This document shows, one piece after another, positions 9,660-20,109 of a stretch of DNA of 64,000 nucleotides (its first letter is position 1; each line of letters starts with the position of its first letter). The notes beneath the pieces were generated by a model. That model had not been told where the DNA came from. It worked only from the letters and a program-made list of their open reading frames with translations, and made no database searches. Origin of the DNA: Lytechinus pictus. Taxonomy: Eukaryota > Echinodermata > Echinoidea > Temnopleuroida > Toxopneustidae. Both the position numbers and the translations under genes were made by a program. The DNA lies in assembly GCF_037042905.1 (NCBI RefSeq), contig NC_087258.1:744001-808000 (forward strand), in the 5' to 3' direction.

Positions 9660-10723
9660 TCATCATGGTTAATACACATACTCTACATGGAATATTAGAG
9701 GAAAGTATCACTTATGTGTTTCCTTGAATATTTATAACATGTCGGATGCTTATTTGCATAATATGTAAATTACACTTCAGATATTAAGCTGATTATTAAT
9801 GTATTTGCCATTCTTAGTGATCAAATCATATTGATCTAGACTGAAATGTTTTCATAACTGTTTTTGTGAGAAAAATCAAAATTTCTGGATTTTTTCCATA
9901 TAAAGATGCTTATATATATGCAAATGAGGTAGATTTATTTACGATTTTTTATTTAAAACATAAATAAATTTGTAAAACTTGTCATGGGCTTCAGTTCAAT
10001 TCGTATTGATTGCACTTGATTTCCAATATTTGGATTATTTTCCTTATTTGTAATTTATTATGGCTAATTTGCATAAAATGCAAATTTTGTGATTTTCCCA
10101 TATGCTTGTATATTTAAGGACTTTTAATATGGTGTTTAGGAAATCTTCCTGTAAGGTATTGCCATATTCCAATTTTAATAGATAATCTACTTGCAATTTT
10201 TGAGGGATGTATCACCAGTGTGTTTTTTTTAATATTTATAACATACTTTTATTTGCATAATATGCAAATTACACTACAGACACTAAGCTGAATACAAATG
10301 TATTCAACGTCCTTAGTGATAGCAGCATGTAAATTCCAACATTAATGAAATTTTCAAGCAGATAATGAGAGAAAAATCACAATTCCTACACATTTTTCCA
10401 TAAAGGATGCTTATTTGCATATTATGCAAATGAGGTAGATTTTTTTGCACTTTTGACAAAAAACATTGAATACAGTTATTTATCATGAATTTTCGCTCAA
10501 ATTAAATTGTTTTGGACACTCAATTTGTAATCTTTGGGCTATTTTCCTTATTTTTCTTACTTTTTATGGCTAATTTGCATAATATGCAAATTTCATAAAT
10601 TTCCACTGCTTGGATTTCTTGGGACTTTTAGTATGTTGTTTAGGGGACCTTCCTTGAAAGCATTGCAGTGGAATATCTCGTGTTGCAATTAGTGGTGGGT
10701 CAAACCCTATATTGACTGGACTA
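9660..10723 (+). repeat. Right inverted arm of TIR transposon copy 1
   Basis: About 1.07 kb of AT-rich sequence with six or so octamer pairs (for example near 9750, 10063, 10252, 10411 and 10572), ending in the inverted terminal motif at 10711-10723. It is inverted relative to 1377-2165 and parallels 55153-56220. Confidence 0.75.
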
Positions 10724-10816
10724 TTAGCCATGTTCGCTCGGAAAGAAGCCGACAGGGCCTCGACAAGAGGCTAACGCTGCACCTGCTCGCGTTGCAGACG
10801 CGCCTTTTTTATGCGT

Positions 10817-11989
10817 GCCCCTTTCACAATTGACGTACGACCTGTTTACGACCGCCTGCAACAGTTTTTTCTTGTTGTTGCACGATCGATCTCTTGGTGT
10901 CTTGCGAGCACTCGCAGTGGTTGTAGACGAACGCACGAATTTGAGGTGGTCGGAGGTGGTCGTGACTGGTCGCATCTGAATTTGAACATGTTCAAAATCC
11001 AAACGCGATCAAATACGATTGATTTACTCGCATCAGGTCGTACCATCGGTCGGGCGATCATCGTGTGAGTGTTGTTCAACGTTGTACGACTTGGTGCGAG
11101 AGGTGACACAACTACGTATAGTCGCATTTAGTCGACTGGAGGTCGTACAACACTTGCACATGCGCTAGATACCTACAGAGACCAGTCTTGCGACTGGTTG
11201 CGATAATATAAGACTGTTGCAAGACCGATCGAAATTACGGCTTACAACATTCCACTACCGTTGCATTCGCATGTATGCGACCGTACAGCCCCTTTCACAA
11301 TTGACATCCGACCAGTTTACGACCGCCTGCAACAGTTTTTTCCTGCTGTTGCACGATCGATCTCTTGGTGACTTGCGAGCACTCGCAGTCGTTGTAGACG
11401 GTCGCACGAACTCAAGGTGGTCGTGACTGGTCACATCTGAACTTTGAACATGTTCAAAATCAGAACGCGATCAAATACGACTGATTCACTCGCATCAGCT
11501 CGTATCCGGGGTCGTACCATCGGTCGGGCGATCATCGTGGGAGTGTTGTTCAACGTTGCACGACTTGGTGCGACAGGTGGCACAACTAAGTAGTCGCATT
11601 TACTCGACTGGAGGTCGTACAACACTTGCACATGTGCTAGCGACCTACATGTACAGAGACCTGTCTTGCGACTGGGTGCGATAATATGATGGGCCATAAG
11701 ACTGTTGCAAGACCGATCGCAACGGCTTACAACATTGCACTACCGTTGTGTGCGACCGTTCCCCTCGCAATCCCTCGTGCAACACTCGCATGTGATCGCA
11801 CGAGCACAATAGGATCATAAGCGACTTACTCGTGCAACGGGTTTTACTGGTTGTTTTTGTTGTACGACAGCTGTTGCAACTGTGAAAGCCTATGTGCGAT
11901 ATTATGAGATGACTGGCGATTGATGCCTGTTGCAGCCTGTCGCACGACTAAAAGGTCGCAAGTGGTCGTACGTCAATTGTGAAAGGGGC
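10817..11989. mobile_element. GC-richer MITE with 26-bp TIRs and internal duplication
   Basis: GCCCCTTTCACAATTGACG at 10817 is matched in inverted form by a run ending at 11989, the two ends being perfect for about 26 bp. Inside, a block at about 10818-11215 is repeated at about 11288-11690 with moderate divergence (CCTGCAACAG, GATCGATCTCTTGGTG and CATCGGTCGGGCGATCATCG occur in both). No coding frame is conserved between the copies and no transposase is seen. The target duplication is unclear. Confidence 0.7.
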
Positions 11990-13999
11990 TTAAACGCAAT
12001 TGACTTGCCCCGGCTCGCGTGGCAGACACATAAATTTTGCTCCGCTAAAATAGTAGGATCAGACGTGCGAGTCGGTGCAGGTCTGATTTTTTTACGTGTA
12101 AACACGAAGTCAAGTCTGCCCCCGGCAATTATTACCGCGCATTTCAAGATATTATTCAAAATATTATCCCCAGATCTGTGTTTTTGCCCGCGTCTGATCT
12201 GCAGGCCGGGACAGCATGGAAAGACGGTATGAATCTAAAAGTTTAATTGATACAAAATTGGGATGATAATATATGACTTATTCAATGATAATAATATTAC
12301 TGTTTCTCTTCTTCTTTTTTTCTTTGTAAATAAGTTGTATTTAGCATTCAGTTTAATGTTTTAATAAATATTTTCTTTTTGTATTGGAATATTTATGTAT
12401 ATGTAACTTGTACTTTATTTTGTAATTACATGTACTGTTTTGTTATTTATGTTTTTTAATGAAATATTGAAATAAATGAATCAACCAATCACGTAAATCA
12501 AGAATGGTGGTCTTGGGTTTAAATCCATTATTGATTATGATGACGATGATAATGGTAATAAACATGATGAAAATGAAACAAATTAATAAATGATAATAAA
12601 AATACTAATAACATTAGAGAGATAGTTTAGCTTAATCCGGATGACAAGAAAATAATCCTACTTATACTTAATGAAAATAGTACCATTAATGACAATGATA
12701 ACAATAGTCATAATTGAGTCAGAAATCATCAGGACCTCACTATCATCATCTCTGAGTGTCGCTTTCAATTCTGCAAAACGGGTATTTTTACATTTCATTT
12801 ATAAGTAAGGAGTTATCATATACCGTTTTAGTATGAGGACTAAACATCCGATTTCAGCTTCAAATATAAATAACAAGGGAAAATATATTGTTGAGTTCAC
12901 ATTATTGACGTCATCAAGAGCTCTAAGCACAATGAAAACATGGAGAAAACATGATTCAAGACTTGGTAATCCAGGATACTGAAAACGGGGGAAGAGTCCC
13001 ACAACACAAATTTGATATTCATATATCATAGCATTTGTTCAAATATTCAAATGTCAAAGACTAGAAAACAGACAGAACGAATAATAGATGAACTAATATT
13101 TTGCATCGCAGTACGCCCGTGGTATACCATTTTTACCAAAACACACGCCTTTGTGTTTCACAAGAAACTCCCATTGAGCAAACATGTAAATGCTTGGACT
13201 TGGTACCTCGCGAACATTGCGGCAAGAGGATTGAGATGAGTGGAGAAAACATGCATACTTCTTAATCACCATCACAGAATAAAATTAGATATGACTTTTT
13301 ACACTATTTAATAACATCAATGTACGAATTTAATGATTTACTCAAATAGTTTACAACCAAATTCCAGCGACTGATCTGCTTTATTATGGCAGTGAATTCT
13401 CAATATTATTTTGCCCAATGAAATAGAGCATAATATAAACAAACTAATAAAAGACCGTCAGTGGCTCATTTCGAAGGCCTATTGGTTTTTCTCACCTAAC
13501 CCACTCCAGGAGGATTTAGAAAGCGCCAATCCCCACCCCCCCCCCCCCTCCGCCTCTTCAGTGGTTTATTTAATTTTTATTTTTTACCCAAAATTTCCCC
13601 GTGGGCTGGTGGATAGTGATAACCGTTTATCTTCTGCTCGTCAAAACTTTTAGTACAGGAAAATGCTGCCCATGAGTGGCGCTAACTACTTACCTCTTAT
13701 TTTTTCCCTTTTTTTTTGGGGGGGGGGGGGTGGATGACGGGATGTCATCCTTCCTTTGATCAATCATCGATGCCCTTGCAACCCCTTCATTACCAGCCAT
13801 CCCTTCACGAGATCTAATTATCACCATGCCTATACCCTGGTTTAGCCCGGTCACCATCCCAGCGCACAAAGCATTCAAACGAATGAATGTTGAAAATAAA
13901 TAATAATAATAAACGTGGTTTATAAAGCACCAAATCCACTCTGTAGAATGCCTAAGGCACATAAAGAAATTAAGAAGTAAAAATAAAGGTTTTAGGAGA
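11990..13999. other. Intergenic, AT-rich with simple repeats
   Basis: No gene is supported. It contains ATAA/ATGA-rich low-complexity sequence (about 12240-12700), a C run near 13537-13551 and a T/G run near 13708-13731. Open frames here are short and lack any recognisable domain. Confidence 0.6.
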
Positions 14000-14870
14000 A
14001 ATTTTGAAGGACTCAACAGAGATGCAATTTTTTATGTTTTCAGGAAGTCTGTTCCATAGTATGGGACACGAATGAGCAAAGCATCCCCCCCCCCCAAGTA
14101 TTTGAAACTTTTGGGACCTCAAGCAGACGCGATGTTGAAGAGCGTAGAGACCTGGTGCAACGGAAAATTGAATTGAGGAGCGGATCCATCAATACAATGA
14201 GTGGCAAGCAACACAATCTTAAAAGTTATCCGATCCTTGATAGGGAGCAAGTGCAGCGAATTCAGAAGTCAGAAGTGGGGTAATATGTAAGAATCTGTTT
14301 GACAATGTGACAATACGAGCTGCAGCATTTTGAAGCTTTTGAAGCTGAGATAACTGTTTCTGGGATAATTGAACGTTGCAAGAATCAAGACGGAAAGAAA
14401 TTAAGGCATATACTATTTTCTCTGTGGCAGACTTTGACAAGTGTTTCCGAATAAACCAACAATCCGTAGTTGGTACATAACTGATTTACATATGTTTGAG
14501 ATTTGAGGAGACATAGTCATACACGTGTGAATAAAAAATCACTCCGAGATTGCGACAAGTATGAGACAAGTTGATCGTGTGTCCAGAAAATGAAAAAAAA
14601 TTGACATCAATTTTGTTTAGCTGTACTATCGAGCCAAACATAAAAAATTCACATTTGACTAAAATAAAATTTCAAAGAATGGGTACGCATCCAGGCATAA
14701 ACATCAGATAAACATGTTTGTAGTCGACGAATGGCAGTTGCCGCTGCTATGTGAGTGGAATCGAAAGAAATTATCAGTTGAATATCATCAGCATTAATTC
14801 CGTGATGAATCATAACTTGTCATGCTTGTCGCAATCCAGTCAAATGCTTGAAGAAAGAATCAGACCTCCT
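14000..14870 (-). pseudogene. Decayed CR1/L2-type LINE reverse transcriptase
   Basis: In broken minus-strand frames one reads, in order, INADDIQLIISF (the decayed YADD active-site strand), AIRRLQTCLSDVYAWM, then ALISFRLDSCN, QLQKLQNAAARIV and FLHITPLL, and finally a remnant of the C-terminal block. This is the usual order from the catalytic palm to the C-terminus in CR1/L2 LINEs. Several stops and frameshifts separate the pieces, so it is a dead copy. It has no link with the intact LINE at 4.3-9.6 kb. Confidence 0.65.
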
Positions 14871-15293
14871 ATAGATCTTGCCAGGAATCCGTTTACTTAG
14901 CATTGATCGAGCGCAACACAAGGTTAGTCTTTTTTGTTGTTATGTTTTGTTTTTGTTTCACCGAAAAAACGACTCCTTCTGCCCTTGGCAGTAATTTTTA
15001 ACCATCGAACCTCTGTATAAAAGGCAAGCGAGCGTCAGAACCACTTAACGCGGGTGCATCTCCGGTTTCTTTCTGTATTTCTTTCTTGCTTCTTTCTCCC
15101 ACAGACACACCCTCACTCACATACACCCTGACAAACTCCACTAACATAGGCAATGTACACGCACACTAGCACCGTCACCCTCCCCGACACACACCCACTC
15201 TCTCTTTCAATAAATTGTTCTCTCCCATAACACATTCCTATCTCTCGCAATAATTGTTCGCTTTATACTTGGTATACCTTCAATGTATTTCCA

Positions 15294-15891
15294 TTAAAGG
15301 AGAATGAAACCCTTGAAACCAGCTGAATTCATATCAAAGAGAAAAATCAAAGAAACATATTGGTGAAAGTTTGAGGAAGATTGAATGAATAATAAGAAGT
15401 TATGAGCAATTGAATATTGAGATCACTAATGCCATGTAGAACCTCCCATTGGCAATGCGACCAAGATCTGTGATGTCACACACGTACAACTCCCTCATTA
15501 CTTTAGTACTTATTTCACTTTATAAATATATTCTCACTTTTATAGAGTCTTTCACAAGGTGAGGTGTTCTCTTTATGAGAGGACAATTACAGAGGTTTCA
15601 CAACATTATATCATTGATGAATCATTTGTCATATGATTAGAATGAGCAAAAAGAGATGTTTTGGGGTATATTTTCAGTGTCCAAAAGGGGAGAGTTGTTC
15701 ATCTGTGACATCATAGATCTTGGTCGCATTGCCAATTGGAGGATCTCCATAGCATTAGTGATCTTGACATTCAAATGCTCATTACTCTTCTATTGCTAGT
15801 CCTATTTTACTCAAATATTTGTTGATCTTTTTCTTTGATTTTTCTGCTTTCACAAAAGCTAACTTGCTCCAAGGGTTTCATTCTCCTTTAA
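15294..15891. mobile_element. Foldback MITE with TTAA-AGG ends (copy 1)
   Basis: Left end TTAAAGGAGAATGAAACCC and right end GGGTTTCATTCTCCTTTAA are inverted copies. The whole ~600 bp folds on itself; for example the text around GGCAATGCGACCAAGATCT recurs inverted in the right half. TTAA at each outer edge fits a TTAA target duplication (Kolobok- or piggyBac-type; an AGG start favours Kolobok). No coding sequence. Confidence 0.75.
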
Positions 15892-17372
15892 GATATATAT
15901 AAAATAGGAAACTAACATAAATCGGAATAATTATTAATTTTCTAGTGCCCGAGAATAGAAATATTCCGTTAGATCCTTGAAATTCATATCCCATCTTTTC
16001 ATGTCATGTTTTAAGGTACATACTAAAGATCTTTTGTTTAGTCGACATCGAGACGTTTTAAACATGGAAAAGCTTTTTAAAGAATATGTTTGTAATCTAT
16101 TTAAGCTTCTTTACGAGTTCATGCATTGAACAATGAAGAATAAATACGTCATGCCCTCCTCTCCCAGCCCCCTGATTAGTAATCTTCCTTCTTGATCTTC
16201 TTCTTCTCCTACTCCTTTTTCTTCTTCTTCCTTTTCTCCTCCTTCTTCTTCATCTTATTCTTCTTCATCTTCTTCTTCTTCTTTTTCTCTCCCTCCTCCT
16301 GCTTATTCTTATTCTCCAAGATATTACTCATGTTCTTATTTCTATTTTCTCTCCCCCATTTCTCTTTTTATTCCTTTGTTCCTACATTCCTATTCAAGTT
16401 GTTATTCTGTTTCATCGGTACATATACCATACTTTTGTGTTTTTTATACATATTTATATTACTGCATTTTATTACACTGAAACAGTTAATTTTTTATCGA
16501 ATATCGTAGGGGCCTTAATCACACAAGCTATGCTTCGATAAGGCTCCCTGTATAATTTTGTTTTATTGTGTATACATTGTATACTACTCCTGTTACTCTT
16601 GTTTTATATTATCTGTTAACTTACATTATACTACTTTTGTTCTGTAATGTTTGACAAACATATAAATAAGCTTGAATCTATTTATTATATATTAAATGAA
16701 TCATTAAATTATGCATGAAATCCTCTGATTACAGAAAGTTATTGTTCTTGTTTTTTATGAAATCATAATCAAATGTGAATGTACGGTCATACTTCGGATT
16801 AATAATTCTTTTTACACAATTTTGTTTAAAACCCTTCATTTAATCCTCATTAGTACTGCACATTTGGGATGCACATGAACATATAACCTCCCCCTTTGCA
16901 TGTAAAATCAATGGCTCTTGTGGGTTTGTATAAATTGTGTCTTTTTTCTGTCATTTATGAACAGTATGTACGTATGTGGAATGCCACCCCAAGACCAAAA
17001 CCATCAATAAATTGCCAGCGAAATTTCGAGATGCTTATTGATCTTAAACGAGGATATCATAATCTTTAAATTACTTAACAAAATTGGTCAGGAAAACCCA
17101 CACAAGTACTTGATTGAATGCAGAAGGTATACAGCAAGAGCTTATAAAATAAGGAAAAAACAAGGTTTCAAGTTTGTGCAACATAAACAGAAAGAACACA
17201 TTTTGAACCGTGGAAACGCTGACACTAACCACGGTTACCTATCAAAGACACAAGATGTGCTTGATATTGTTATATCAACTTGGGTTTAAATCATTTTTAA
17301 GAACATGGCCATGTACAATTATAATGCATTTTTTTTTTCATTTATTTCCTTGAAATCTTCTCGGTTTTGTAA
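15892..17372. other. Intergenic; polypyrimidine tract, possible LINE tail
   Basis: A (TTC/TCC)n tract fills about 16185-16330. The stretch 16500-16690 ends in ATAAATAAGCTTGAATC and may be a LINE 3' end, with weak evidence. A frame at 17038-17289 (plus) is open but not recognisable. No gene is supported. Confidence 0.5.
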
Positions 17373-17976
17373 GTTAAAGGGGAATCCAGCCTTGGCCATA
17401 AAATGTTGTGTTGGGAAGTAGAAAAATAAATTAAACAGAATGGTGAAAGTTTGAAAGAAATCGGACAAGCAATAAGAAAGTTATAGCTGCTTTAAAATTG
17501 AGATCACTAATACTATGTAGATTTCAAATTGGCAACTGAGTGAGTAAATTATGACAAGGGGCAAGGACAACTTTCCCATAGGCCATGTACTTTATTATCA
17601 GGGATTTGTGGTTTTCTCTTAAGTACCCATTCCCCTGGGGCAGTAATCTAAATATAACCCAGGTAGTATATTGTTTTATGTCCTCATGAAAGAAAAATAT
17701 AATTTGAAATAAAACTTTTGGGAAAAATTACATTTTAGCCAAAATATGTATTGGAGTACATGGAAGAGTAGTCCTTGCCTTACATCACTATGACATCCCA
17801 TATGCGGCCAATTTGAAGTCTCCATGGGTATAGTGATTACCAATATTTACAACTTTAAAAATTCATAACTTTCTTGTTGTTTGTCCAATATTGTTCAAAC
17901 TTTCACATCTCAACTTGTCTGATTTTTCTTTTCCCTATAAAAACAAGTTTTTGTTTGGGTTGGATTCCCCTTTAAC
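17373..17976. mobile_element. Foldback MITE with TTAA-AGG ends (copy 2)
   Basis: Begins GTTAAAGGGGAATCCAGCC and ends GGTTGGATTCCCCTTTAAC. The internal halves are imperfect inverted copies (for example GAAAGTTTGAAAG left against CAAACTTTCACA right). Same end structure and size as the element at 15294-15891 but diverged. Confidence 0.75.
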
Positions 17977-19956
17977 AACAGATGGCGCACTGTGACAGTC
18001 ATATTTGCGATACTCTGTTGCAGCTAACCGGAAACTTTTCAACTCAGATTCTGTGAGCTGCATTAGGACTTGACGAAATGTACCTCCAGGGTTTCGAAAT
18101 ATCAACGGAAAAATGAAATCCATTGTAGTGCAATATCGCGTACAATTCCAATGATAGACATGTAGGCCATGACCAAAGTTCACCTTACTTTCTATTTACT
18201 GTACGTCATAATACATTTAAATAATTAAAAAACAAGAGAGACTTCCTCGGTTAAGTGATACTGTTCATAATTATATTTATTAATGATTTTACCAATCCGT
18301 GACGTAATAAAATTCGTATACATGTATCCCGCTTCTCGCACACACCCATGTGCAATTTTGATTTCCAGTTCCATCTTTTTTTATATCATAAACGAAATTT
18401 GCATACTCAAAAAATGAAATAACATGGCATTTACGTATTTACTGGGAATTGCTCTATAACAATTAAAGTGCATCACAACCTTTGAAAACTTCGCTTAATG
18501 ACGTCTTACGCACTGTCAATTTGCCTTTGTCATTAAGCATTAGTAAGAAAACGATTAGGGATATATCTTATTTATACCGTTCTTACAGGCACTGGCATTC
18601 CAAATATAACATTATAAAGATTAGGAGAAATAACATAAATTTAACAAGCAAGTCTAAATAATATATTAATGAAATCAAAGCCCGTGACACATTGAAAAAT
18701 CATAAACATGATGAAGATTACCAGTAAATTGGTTTCACCCCGTGTATCTGTACAGTGCCTGAATTCAATCGATGTATGAAACAAATCTACATCCTTATAT
18801 CTTATCAGAAGTTTTGGCCGAGGATGCATAAGTAAAAACTATTCAATGAATTAGCAGTATTTAATATAAGAAAAATCTGCTGCATAGCACAAAATCACTC
18901 TCATCTGCTTTCATATCACGCCTGTCTCCATGTTTATATAAAGAATCCACATGCACCCTTCGAGCTCATTCCGGCATATTCCGGTTGATGCGAGAGGACA
19001 TCTCCAGTTTCTTCTTCTGAATAGACACGGCGAATCAGCCAATATGATTTTATATTGGAATTATCTGTATAAACGCGAAGAAGGATCCGCGCCCATGTTG
19101 GATGATTCGAAAGATTCATATAAACACACACCCTACGTAGAAAGTTGGCATACGTAAAAGGCAAGATATGTCGTGTCTGTAAACTGAAACAGAATTCGAC
19201 AGGTCCTCTTGCAGCTTTTAAAGTCAACCAAAATAAACTCAAATATGTATTCTATATATAAACACAAAGAAGGTTTCTTAAAAAGAAAAACAAACATCCC
19301 GCTCCATTACTTTCTGCGTTCTCGAGGTTTCTTTTATTTTTGCATTTGTATTTACTGCAATTTTATTGATACATGTATAACTATTTCTTTAATGTTACAT
19401 TCGTGGTAATTTATGTGATCAATATTATTTCAACTTCATGGAAAACGCAATATGTAATGACTTACTTAAACATAGTGCGAAATTAACAAATATTAACTAA
19501 GCGGTACTCTGCGTAATAAGTAATATAAATACTTTGTTGTAACATAGATCAAATAATATCAATCGTACCATTGAGGAAAGACGTAACTACCCTGTTTGTT
19601 TAATGCAAAACAAAAAACAAAAACGATCAAGTCTGAATAAATAGGTAAATGTATATAATACATATTTTTTATACAGCTTTACATGATACACATGTATCTT
19701 AAAGAAGAAGATGAGAAGATAAGAATGTAGGATAATTTATATTTTTTCTAGTACTACAATTTCGATTTCGTTTTTGATTATTCAAACACGTCAGATAGAT
19801 GAGGTATCGTTGTTATTACGATGAAATTCGAGAAAATACATTTACATTTTTTCCTTCATTCTACTCCTTTTTAAAAGGAACAATATATTTTCACATATTT
19901 GAATAATATATTTCCTTCGCATCGTATTTCACATAGCTCTGTGTGTGTTGCAACCG
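17977..19956. other. Downstream flank / likely 3' UTR of the mucin gene
   Basis: This lies just 3' (minus strand) of the mucin stop codon. Minus-strand AATAAA hexamers occur at 19362-19367 and 19333-19338 and would give a 3' UTR of about 0.6 kb; this is a guess. The rest (17977-19300) shows no recognisable gene or repeat. Confidence 0.35.
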
Positions 19957-20109
19957 TTATCGCTCGGAACCATCAATCATTCTTGCAAAAAACATATTCG
20001 GAGTGATTGGTTGTCTACCCTGTGGCAATGACGGTGATTCGACATCATCGAAAGTATTGTTGATGATTCCATCGTTTATTGATGATGATCTGCTTTCCTC
20101 CAAAAATGC
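19957..20109 (-). CDS. Mucin exon 12: end of cytoplasmic tail
   Basis: Acceptor TCTCTTTCAG before 20109, phase 0. It encodes 50 residues, from AFLEESRSSS through PNMFFARMIDGSER, and stop TAA at 19957-19959. The closing FFARM-x-[DE]-GS motif (5749-5753) repeats the one near the start of exon 11. The serine-rich part offers phosphorylation sites. There is no PDZ-type C-terminus. Confidence 0.85.
   Translation of the reverse strand, partial: AFLEESRSSSINDGIINNTFDDVESPSLPQGRQPITPNMFFARMIDGSER

Larger units (their letters stand above)
1377..10723 (+). mobile_element. Long-TIR DNA transposon copy 1 (LINE-interrupted)
   Basis: Left end TAGTCCAGTCAAT at 1377 and right end ATTGACTGGACTA ending at 10723 are inverted copies, flanked by TTA on both sides (1374-1376, 10724-10726), so a 3-bp target duplication. 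The inversion continues inward: the text CCACCACTAATTGCAACACG and following sequence occurs at both ends, with arms of roughly 0.8 kb and 1.1 kb. Without the LINE (4336-9644) the element is about 4.02 kb, matching the second copy at 55153-59167 (4,015 bp). The arms carry about ten near-palindromes like ATTTGCATATTATGCAAAT. The middle holds LINE-derived fragments and no intact transposase, so it is non-autonomous. The TWA-like 3-bp duplication suggests PIF/Harbinger; this is inference. Confidence 0.8.

Noticed and set aside
17038-17289. Plus-strand 80-codon frame ending in TQDVLDIVISTWV
   Set aside because: No recognisable family and no splice or promoter context; length compatible with chance in AT-rich DNA.
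17935-18183. Minus-strand frame with FRNPGGTFRQVLMQL as an exon
   Set aside because: It runs into a MITE at 17976, has no convincing splice borders, and I do not recognise a domain.
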